This document shows, in pieces, positions 14,166 through 19,107 of a stretch of DNA of 19,107 bases. The DNA comes from Pyrodictiaceae archaeon (lineage in GTDB: Archaea; Thermoproteota; Thermoprotei_A; Sulfolobales; Pyrodictiaceae). The DNA is taken from assembly GCA_027046105.1 (NCBI GenBank), contig JALTZQ010000069.1, positions 1 through 19,107 on the forward strand, in the 5' to 3' direction. Below the pieces are notes generated by a model. It saw nothing but the letters and a program-made list of their open reading frames with translations, was not told the DNA's origin and did no database searches. A program made the translations under genes and the position numbers. How positions within the stretch are numbered: the stretch's first letter is position 1; each line of letters opens with the position of its first letter.

Positions 14166-14492
14166 TTATGCTGTCCCAGAATATTCTCCCTCTAGAGATA
14201 CCTTTCTCCTTTATCCCAGCCTTGTCCAAGCAGAGCTGTTACACACAACTTAGTGGTTATGAGGTCGTATTGTAGCGTTAATGCATGAACGCGTTGTTAG
14301 GCTTAATCAAAGCGGATAAAAGAATTAATGTAGCTATTTGTCATTGTACTCATCAGTTTTCGAGTTCTGCATCTAATGGATTACAAATAACTGGTATCAT
14401 GATTATGCTGTGCATGCAGTATTAGAACACTGATAGTGGAAGAGACCTATGTTATTATTTATCTCTCGACACCCCTCTTCCAACAATAAGCG
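14166..14492. other. Intergenic region with possible nrdJ promoter and an inverted repeat
   Basis: No gene is seen. On the minus strand CTTTTATCC (about 14314-14322) is a possible TATA element far upstream of nrdJ. GGAAGAG (14438-14444) and CTCTTCC (14475-14481) form a seven-bp inverted repeat just after the stop of the metal-binding gene, possibly part of its 3' end. No cobalamin riboswitch consensus is seen upstream of nrdJ. Confidence 0.35.
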
Positions 14493-14963
14493 TTATGGGT
14501 GTGGACACATAACGCAGTGATGTGGCATGTAGGGCATCCTAGTTGTTGGACATTGCGTTGGCACGTATTCTACCCCGTTTATTATTAGTAGTATTGGCTG
14601 GATAACTATACCATGAGGCATTGCATAGACTTGTCCCTCTACAATAATCTCTGCTCCAGGTTCTAGTTTTCCGGGATCTAAGAGTTGACTATCGCTTATC
14701 CAGCAACCCCTTACCGGCATCATGTACAAGTTACTACCAGCTCGTATGTAGAGCATTCCATCCTCAAAGCCTGCAATGACTCCTTTAACTACTGTCTTAC
14801 CTCCATATACACGACAATGCCCCAATGCCTCAACGAATGCGGGTAGTTGTTCTGTTTCTTCGATCGGTGGCGGCCCTGGGTACAGAGTGTAAGCTAGGAA
14901 AGGCCCTAACATTGCTAGTAGTAGCGATACAACGACTAAAGCAATCCTTCCGATGAATGGCAT
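14493..14963 (-). CDS. Membrane-anchored OB-fold-like protein with Cys/His metal-binding tail
   Basis: A 156-residue protein. Residues 7-26 form an N-terminal signal anchor (ALVVVSLLLAMLGPFLAYTL), followed by a Pro-rich hinge (PGPPP). About 45-135 is a beta-rich domain with the alternation VVKGVIAGFEDGMLYIRAG and IIVEGQVYAMPHGIVIQPIL, resembling small OB-type barrels. The tail CPTTRMPYMPHHCVMCPHP is packed with Cys, His and Met, and probably binds copper or another soft metal. Two more Cys (HCRVYGG and RGCWIS) could form a disulfide. An alternative is a CcmE-like haem chaperone (OB fold, N-terminal anchor, C-terminal ligand tail), which would suit the many cytochromes in the window, but the C-x3-Y/H-x3-Y motif is not cleanly present. 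ATG 14963 is chosen because GGGGTGG lies upstream; TTG 14984 is possible. The next upstream gene is a likely paralogue. Confidence 0.65.
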   Translation of the reverse strand: MPFIGRIALVVVSLLLAMLGPFLAYTLYPGPPPIEETEQLPAFVEALGHCRVYGGKTVVKGVIAGFEDGMLYIRAGSNLYMMPVRGCWISDSQLLDPGKLEPGAEIIVEGQVYAMPHGIVIQPILLIINGVEYVPTQCPTTRMPYMPHHCVMCPHP

Positions 14964-15126
14964 TCTCAACCCACCCCATTTCAATCCTAGAGGACTACAC
15001 TTTGTAATATTGTGTTAGTGTGTTAACATAGCCCTAGGAGAGTGTTGAGCCTCCATAAGCGCAAGATATAGCGTCATTAATCTGTATGGATTGAAAAGAA
15101 TAGGGATTTAAGGTGTTTAACGCGAA

Positions 15127-15139
15127 TTTAAAAAATATT
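15127..15139 (-). terminator. T-tract after the Met/His-rich gene
   Basis: Minus-strand AATATTTTTTAAA lies about 50 nt after the stop codon at 15187. A six-T run in an A/T-rich setting is a plausible archaeal terminator and would separate this gene from the one downstream. Confidence 0.4.
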
Positions 15140-15186
15140 GGCTTGAGCTGATTTTATGGCTTTGCCTTCCCATCCTGGATTTAGTG

Positions 15187-15678
15187 CTAGTGCATCATTG
15201 GTACTGTGTAGCTCTTGTTGTTCCAGTCTAAGCTTAGTATCATCATGCCATAGATTGTTACCGTTACTTGGTCGCCAACGCCTATCTTTTCTATTAGCCA
15301 TTTGCCTGAGACTAGATAGCCGTTGTCTTCGTCAACGAGCATTCCCGGCAGCTTAGCTGTGATAACGATATCACCTGCCTCTATAGTTAGTATTCCACGA
15401 TACTCGTCTTTAGCGACAATAGTACCGGTTATACTCGTCCCCTCAAACCCATCTATTGTTTGAGGCTCGTATCCCCCCATTTCCTCGTGGTGGGGACAGT
15501 GGTCACTCCAGCCTGCTTGCCTCATCATGCCCATATTGTAGTCTGAAGGGTTGTAGCCTTGGTGCATTCCCATCCATGGCCCCATCATACCCATCTGTGT
15601 TGTTCCATAGACTGTAACTGGTAGTCCTACAGCCAGTGCTGCTAGGAGTATGGGTATGAGGGTTGTCTGACCTGCCAT
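15187..15678 (-). CDS. Exported OB-fold-like protein with Met/His-rich metal-binding domain
   Basis: A 163-residue protein. Residues 1-25 form a signal peptide (LIPILLAALAVGLPVTVYG). About 26-70 is unusually rich in Met and His (QMGMMGPWMGMHQGYN, then DYNMGMMRQAGWSDHCPHHEEM), with one Cys. About 80-158 is a beta-rich domain (GTIVAKDEYRGILTIEAGDI, then VGDQVTVTIYGMMILSLDWN) of OB type, ending in PMMH. Met-rich segments next to a small beta barrel are typical of extracytoplasmic Cu(I)/Ag(I) binders such as CusF or PcoC-like proteins; that is analogy, not homology. The HCPHH here resembles HHCVMCPHP in the gene downstream, with the metal segment at the opposite end of the fold. ATG 15678 has GGTGA 7 nt upstream; GTG 15690 is the alternative. 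It shares a divergent promoter region with the membrane protein gene at 15781. Confidence 0.65.
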   Translation of the reverse strand: MAGQTTLIPILLAALAVGLPVTVYGTTQMGMMGPWMGMHQGYNPSDYNMGMMRQAGWSDHCPHHEEMGGYEPQTIDGFEGTSITGTIVAKDEYRGILTIEAGDIVITAKLPGMLVDEDNGYLVSGKWLIEKIGVGDQVTVTIYGMMILSLDWNNKSYTVPMMH

Positions 15679-15690
15679 TCTCTGCGTCAC

Positions 15691-15780
15691 CGTTTTGTAT
15701 TATTGGTGGGGTGGGGCTCTTAGGGGGGTCTCACAGCTCGTGAGTAACGCTTAAAACTAGGTGTCTACTGGTGTGAGCTC
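15691..15780. promoter_or_regulatory. Divergent promoter region
   Basis: The 90-bp spacer between the Met/His-rich gene (minus) and the membrane protein gene (plus) holds TTAAAA at 15751-15756, which reads GTTTTAAGC on the minus strand and fits a TATA element about 75 nt before that gene's ATG. The G-run GGTGGGGTGGGG (15704-15716) and GGGGGG (15723-15728) are striking. No clear operator is seen, but the winged-helix gene at 16355 would be the natural candidate regulator. Confidence 0.35.
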
Positions 15781-16353
15781 TTGGCCACGGTCTTGGGTTT
15801 TGTCGAGGCTTATTACTGGCTCATCGTCCTCGTTAGCGTTATTGGGGCATTGTCATTCATCTACATAACAATAGTGCTAATACGGGTTACCATGCTCGTG
15901 GGTCGTGGTGCGCGTTGGGAGTATCCACTTGGGTTTCTACTACTTGCATTAAGCCATTTTGCAACAATAATAGCTGTGCAAGATATTGGTACTCGTGAAG
16001 CATTAGCGGCATATACTGCTTCATCTTCTCTAGCGTTGGCTGGCTTTATCATACTATTTTCGCCAATTGATACAAGAAGAATGTATGTTGCTCTGCCCCT
16101 GCTGGTGCCACTAACCTATGACTTAGCAACAGCTGTGATTGGCGCTGCCGCATCGTTAACGAGATTCTCGGGTACAGCAAGGCATCTTGTTTTAGCAATA
16201 GCGTTGACCCATACGCTGCGTGCAGTAGGAGCACTCCTCTTGCCAGGTGAAGCTGGGGCATTACTAGTAATGGTAGCAGAGCTGCTACGAGCTATGTTTG
16301 CAGCAATGCTCGCCACGTACTATGCTGTAACCATTGCGAGGGGGATGCAGTAG
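15781..16353 (+). CDS. Multi-pass membrane protein of unknown family
   Basis: A 190-residue integral membrane protein with about six hydrophobic spans (roughly 10-36, 50-68, 78-92, 100-120, 130-152, 158-185). There are few charged residues outside short loops (GRGARWEYP, SPIDTRRMY, TRFSGTARH). No recognised motif, no Cys, and few potential metal ligands apart from scattered His. The start is TTG 15781; there is no earlier start in frame after the stop at 15745, and a weak GGTGTGAG lies just upstream. It ends one base before the start of a winged-helix regulator on the same strand, a pairing seen in archaea where a membrane protein modulates a DNA-binding partner. I cannot name a function. Confidence 0.7.
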   Translation: MATVLGFVEAYYWLIVLVSVIGALSFIYITIVLIRVTMLVGRGARWEYPLGFLLLALSHFATIIAVQDIGTREALAAYTASSSLALAGFIILFSPIDTRRMYVALPLLVPLTYDLATAVIGAAASLTRFSGTARHLVLAIALTHTLRAVGALLLPGEAGALLVMVAELLRAMFAAMLATYYAVTIARGMQ

Positions 16354-16354
16354 A

Positions 16355-16636
16355 GTGTCTAGGAAACGGAGAGCGAAAATAGAAATAATCATGGATGTGC
16401 TTGAGGTGTTAGCGCGTAAAGGAGAGGAGCCGCCATCAAAAATAGCCACATACGCAAATCTCTCTTATGATAGGCTTCAAAAGCTCCTAGCGGAGCTCGA
16501 GGCAAAGGAAATAGTAGAACGGGTTACGACATCGGAGCGTACTCTCTATAGATTGACTTCACGGGGCTATCGTCTACTCACAGAGCTTAAGAAGATAAAG
16601 AAGCTACTAGGCGATTTTGGCCTCGACATAGTATAG
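16355..16636 (+). CDS. Winged-helix DNA-binding regulator
   Basis: A 93-residue protein with a basic N-terminus (SRKRRAK) and a winged-helix fold. Helix 1 is IIMDVLEVLAR, the helix-turn-helix is PPSKIATYANLSYDRLQKLLAELEAKEIV, the wing is RVTTSERTLYRLTSRG, and a last helix YRLLTELKKIKKLLGDF probably dimerises. This is the common archaeal small wHTH type, in which the wing ends in Y-x-L-T-x-x-G. GTG 16355 is preferred, with GGGGGAT about 8 nt upstream; TTG 16334 would overlap the previous gene. It likely represses or activates its own unit or the divergent metal-binding gene. No ligand domain is present, so sensing may come from the adjacent membrane protein. Confidence 0.8.
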   Translation: MSRKRRAKIEIIMDVLEVLARKGEEPPSKIATYANLSYDRLQKLLAELEAKEIVERVTTSERTLYRLTSRGYRLLTELKKIKKLLGDFGLDIV

Positions 16637-16680
16637 ATAATAGCCTGGGACTTACCGGGTTGGAGCCTGACATGGTGGGG

Positions 16681-16757
<77 letters not shown>

Positions 16758-16850
16758 ACCCATGTGTTATGTTAGGCTATGTCTCTGTTTGGGGGTGTTT
16801 ATTTTTGTTGCGTGTGTACCCCTCGGCTTTTAATCCTAGAATGGTGTTCT

Positions 16851-16860
16851 CTATATTTTA
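16851..16860 (+). promoter_or_regulatory. TATA element of the orc1/cdc6 gene
   Basis: CTATATTTTA lies about 24 nt before the GTG at 16879, the usual TATA-to-start distance in archaea. A leaderless or nearly leaderless message is therefore likely. A second A/T element, GCTTTTAATCC (16826-16836), is further upstream. Confidence 0.45.
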
Positions 16861-16878
16861 TGGTCTGGGGCATGGAGG

Positions 16879-18111
16879 GTGTTGTCTGGGGATCTTCTAG
16901 AGGAGGTTTTCGCGCGTATAGCGTTGTCTAGGATATTCCGCAATCGTGACATGCTTAGCCCAGACTATATACCTGATAGGCTTCCCCATCGGGAGAATGA
17001 AATTAAACGTTTTGGTAGTATTGTTGCTCAAGCTCTAAGGGGGGAAAAGCCTAGTAATGTCTTCATCTATGGACTAACGGGTACAGGTAAAACAGCTGTA
17101 ACTCTCTACGTTCTACGCCGCCTTGTCTCAAAGGCCAAACAGCTTGGTGTCAATGTTAAGTTCGCTTATGTGAACACCAGGCAACGCGATACACCTTATA
17201 GGGTTCTCGCTGATATAGCGTCAGCGATAGGACTGAGAATACCATTCACAGGTTTATCAACGGCTGAGGTCTATTCTAGGATAGTTCGCGCCTTATCTAG
17301 GAATAGTGGTGTTCTCATAGTGGTTCTTGACGAGATTGATTGGCTTGTACGTAGAAAAGGCGATGACATATTGTATAAGTTGACACGTGTAGGCTACGAG
17401 TTGCCTAGAAACGCGATGAGGGTATCGATAGTCGGCATAACCAATGATGTAAAGTTCGTCGAAATGTTAGATGCACGTGTACGTAGCAGTCTTGGTGAGG
17501 AAGAGCTTGTCTTCCCTCCCTACAATGCTGAGCAGCTACGCGACATCCTATGGGAGAGGGCTATGGGCGCGTTTCAGCCAGGCGTTATAGACGAGGCTGT
17601 AATATCCTATTGTGCAGCACTTGCTGCTAGAGAGCATGGTGACGCTCGTCGAGCTCTGGATTTGCTACGTGTTGCTGGTGAGATAGCTGAGCGTGAAGGA
17701 GCAGAGCGAGTAACAGTAGAACATGTGAAGAAGGCTTGGAGCCAAATAGAGCGTGATCGTGTAGCTGAAGTTGTATCTACATTACCTCTTCACGCTAGAC
17801 TCGTCCTATTGGCAGCTCTTCTAACGACAAGTATGGGATCAACGACTACAACAACGGGTGAACTATACACTGCATACACCGAGCTAGCCAAAATAATTGG
17901 AGTTGAAAAGGTGACACAGCGTAGGATAAGCGATATAATAAATGAGCTTGACATGCTCGGCGTTATAAATGCGCGTGTGGTGAGTAGGGGTAGGTATGGG
18001 AAGACAAAGGTGATAACAGTCAGTGTTGATCCAAACACCATATTGGATAGTCTAGCTAAGGATCCGAGGCTAAGCAGTATTGTTGCGAAACTGTATAGCA
18101 GGAATAGATGA
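16879..18111 (+). CDS. cdc6: Orc1/Cdc6 replication initiator ATPase
   Basis: A 410-residue AAA+ protein that binds replication origins and loads the MCM helicase. Seen: the N-terminal Orc1/Cdc6 block SRIFRNRDMLSPDYIPDRLPHREN (about 17-40), Walker A GLTGTGKT (65-72), Walker B LIVVLDEID (146-154), sensor 1 GITND (186-190), a probable Arg finger in DARVRSSLG, sensor 2 GDARRALDLLR (about 254-264), and a C-terminal winged-helix domain (about 300-405). The length is normal. The first possible start is GTG 16879, followed at once by TTG 16882. The nearby GGAGG overlaps too closely to act as a normal ribosome-binding site, so leaderless translation is likely. Crenarchaea usually carry two or three paralogues; which one this is cannot be decided here. 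Origins often lie beside such genes, but I see no convincing origin-recognition box upstream. Confidence 0.95.
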   Translation: MLSGDLLEEVFARIALSRIFRNRDMLSPDYIPDRLPHRENEIKRFGSIVAQALRGEKPSNVFIYGLTGTGKTAVTLYVLRRLVSKAKQLGVNVKFAYVNTRQRDTPYRVLADIASAIGLRIPFTGLSTAEVYSRIVRALSRNSGVLIVVLDEIDWLVRRKGDDILYKLTRVGYELPRNAMRVSIVGITNDVKFVEMLDARVRSSLGEEELVFPPYNAEQLRDILWERAMGAFQPGVIDEAVISYCAALAAREHGDARRALDLLRVAGEIAEREGAERVTVEHVKKAWSQIERDRVAEVVSTLPLHARLVLLAALLTTSMGSTTTTTGELYTAYTELAKIIGVEKVTQRRISDIINELDMLGVINARVVSRGRYGKTKVITVSVDPNTILDSLAKDPRLSSIVAKLYSRNR

Positions 18112-18691
18112 TGGGTATTTTGAGAAGCACTGGGCAAGCACAGTGCTAGCAATGGTAATCTACTGTGATAGCCTTCCAGCACAAGTGTATACAACTCTTG
18201 TCAAGATAGATGGCTGGGACTCTACACAGAAGATAATCGAGCTTATTAAACGTGCACTTAGCCGTGGCTACTTGATAGAAATGGTTCTACTAGATACAAT
18301 AGTCTTTGCAGGCTTTAACATAGCAGATCCACGCAAGGTCTATGAGGAAACTAGGGTTCCAGTTCTAGTAGTCTACCATTATCCTCCAAACCGTGATAAA
18401 ATAGTAGAAGCGTTGAAGAAACACTTCCCGGACTGGAGGAGGAGATTAGCTGTACTAGAGGAGACATGGTCTTCTCTCCAACGCGTAACCTGTCCGCGGG
18501 GGACGCTCTATGCAGCGGTCTATGGGACTGACAAAACAACAGCCTGGAACACTCTATGTAGTACTCAGCGCTTTACACGTACACCCGAACCACTATATGC
18601 AGCTGGGGTTGTCGCGTCAGCTTTCTCTAGAAGCCTAGGACCATTAACGTTTAAACCTGGCCCTGCCCCTGCTACTCAGGAAAACCGGTAA
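18080..18691 (+). CDS. DUF99-family protein (endonuclease V-like, endonuclease dU type)
   Basis: A 203-residue archaeal protein with the DUF99 pattern: AGIDDGYF (residues 7-14), KIDGWDSTQKI, VLLDTIVFAGFNIADPRKVY, PVLVVYHYPPN and PEPLYAAGVVAS. The family has an RNase H-like fold related to endonuclease V, with acidic residues in the first strand (Asp10, Asp11) and VLLD as likely metal ligands. Members have been described as acting on deoxyuridine-containing DNA, so a repair role is likely. The normal GIxxDGxF and LDGIxxAGFN signatures are slightly altered here (LDTIVFAGFN). The start is TTG 18080 or TTG 18083. It overlaps the end of cdc6 by about 30 bp in another frame, implying translational coupling and co-expression of replication and repair functions. 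Confidence 0.85.
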   Translation: MLRNCIAGIDDGYFEKHWASTVLAMVIYCDSLPAQVYTTLVKIDGWDSTQKIIELIKRALSRGYLIEMVLLDTIVFAGFNIADPRKVYEETRVPVLVVYHYPPNRDKIVEALKKHFPDWRRRLAVLEETWSSLQRVTCPRGTLYAAVYGTDKTTAWNTLCSTQRFTRTPEPLYAAGVVASAFSRSLGPLTFKPGPAPATQENR

Positions 18692-18696
18692 AGCCA

Positions 18697-18773
18697 GGGC
18701 CGGTAGCTCAGCCAGGAAGAGCGGCGGGCTTTTAACCCGTAGGTCCCGGGTTCAAATCCCGGCCGGCCCGCCA
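18697..18773 (+). tRNA. tRNA-Lys(UUU) with encoded CCA
   Basis: Plus-strand cloverleaf: acceptor GGGCCGG/CCGGCCC, D arm GCTC...GAGC, anticodon arm GCGGG-CTTTTAA-CCCGT (one G-U pair) with anticodon TTT, T arm CCGGG-TTCAAAT-CCCGG. Discriminator G is at 18770 and CCA at 18771-18773. There is no intron. It begins 5 bp after the DUF99 stop codon, so it may be processed from that transcript. Confidence 0.95.
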
Positions 18774-18844
18774 CAACAATACAATATACGGTGTAAAACG
18801 TCGGCCTCCTCCTTAGAGCCTCCTCACCAAAAGGGGGCCTCACC

Positions 18845-19107
18845 GTGCACGAAATGGGCCTTGTCTACGATCTTCTTCAGCGTATCGAGAACTGTTCTCG
18901 TGGCGAGAGAGTAGCGCGTATACATATCGAGGTAAACCTCGTGGCGGGAATAGACATTGAGGAGCTTAGACACCTCTTCAACACATATGCCTTTGGTGGT
19001 GTAGCTGAAAAAGCACGGCTACTAATACAAGTAGTTGAGCCTCCAGTTAGGTGTACTAGATGCGGGTATTCTTGGAGCTTCTCACGCCGAGACTATGAGC
19101 GTCTTGT
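18845..19107 (+). CDS. hypA: HypA nickel chaperone for [NiFe]-hydrogenase (3' end beyond window)
   Basis: The visible 87 residues begin MHEMGLVYDLLQRIE, the invariant M-H-E start of HypA/HybF; the N-terminal amine, His2 and nearby groups bind nickel. The middle (ERVARIHIEVNLVAGIDIEE, then LRHLFNTYAFGGVAEKARLL) fits the HypA fold. A first zinc Cys pair, CTRCGYSW, is near residues 71-78; the second pair would lie past the window end. GTG 18845 is fixed by the MHE motif, since translation must start exactly there, with GGGGG about 9 nt upstream. HypA, with HypB, inserts nickel into hydrogenase large subunits, so the organism likely has a [NiFe]-hydrogenase. A TATA-like CAATATACG lies at about 18782-18790, just past the tRNA-Lys. 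Confidence 0.9.
   Translation, partial: MHEMGLVYDLLQRIENCSRGERVARIHIEVNLVAGIDIEELRHLFNTYAFGGVAEKARLLIQVVEPPVRCTRCGYSWSFSRRDYERL

Noticed and set aside
14166..14400. Cobalamin riboswitch ahead of the B12-dependent reductase
   Set aside because: No B12-box-like conserved sequence is visible, and such riboswitches are rare in archaea.

Overview
The window looks like chromosomal DNA of a hyperthermophilic crenarchaeon, probably of the Desulfurococcales/Pyrodictiaceae type. The evidence is an Orc1/Cdc6 initiator, an archaeal DUF99 protein, a B12-dependent ribonucleotide reductase, three intronless tRNAs that encode their CCA, archaeal TATA-like promoters, GGTGA/GAGGTG ribosome-binding sites, and many extracytoplasmic proteins held by a C-terminal membrane helix. 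The genus cannot be fixed from the sequence alone.

Region 1 (1-9300, all minus strand) is a respiratory cluster. In transcription order it encodes an octaheme cytochrome of the hydroxylamine oxidoreductase (HAO) family on a coiled-coil stalk, a membrane-anchored gluzincin-type metallopeptidase, a tetraheme cytochrome, a four-cluster ferredoxin-like subunit (NrfC/PsrB type), an NrfD/PsrC quinol-site membrane protein, a monoheme cytochrome, and a monoheme Reeler-domain protein cut by the window edge. Tetraheme + FeS + NrfD copies the NrfBCD quinol dehydrogenase that feeds the pentaheme nitrite reductase NrfA in bacteria. Here no NrfA is visible and the HAO-type octaheme protein is the likely terminal enzyme. 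My working model is quinol-linked reduction of nitrite (or another small N or S oxyanion) on the outer face of the membrane. There are 14 CXXCH haem sites in the window.

Region 2 (9300-10594) has no intact gene. It is a graveyard: a frameshifted TnpB (IS605-family OrfB) remnant with a terminal hairpin, a probable hicA toxin remnant, and one more decayed reading frame. The leader of the octaheme gene next to it holds a perfect 12-bp inverted repeat whose second arm ends 4 nt before the start codon, which could gate translation.

Region 3 (10595-14165) holds a calcineurin-like phosphoesterase (plus), tRNA-Gly(GCC) (minus) and the adenosylcobalamin-dependent ribonucleotide reductase (minus).

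Region 4 (14493-16636) holds two exported OB-fold-like small proteins with Met/His/Cys-rich metal-binding segments (minus). Divergent from them is a two-gene unit of a multi-pass membrane protein and a winged-helix regulator (plus).

Region 5 (16681-19107) is information processing: tRNA-Ala(GGC) (minus), Orc1/Cdc6 overlapping a DUF99 (endonuclease V-like) gene (plus), tRNA-Lys(UUU) (plus), and the start of hypA, a nickel chaperone for [NiFe]-hydrogenase. HypA fits an H2-dependent lifestyle that could feed electrons to Region 1.
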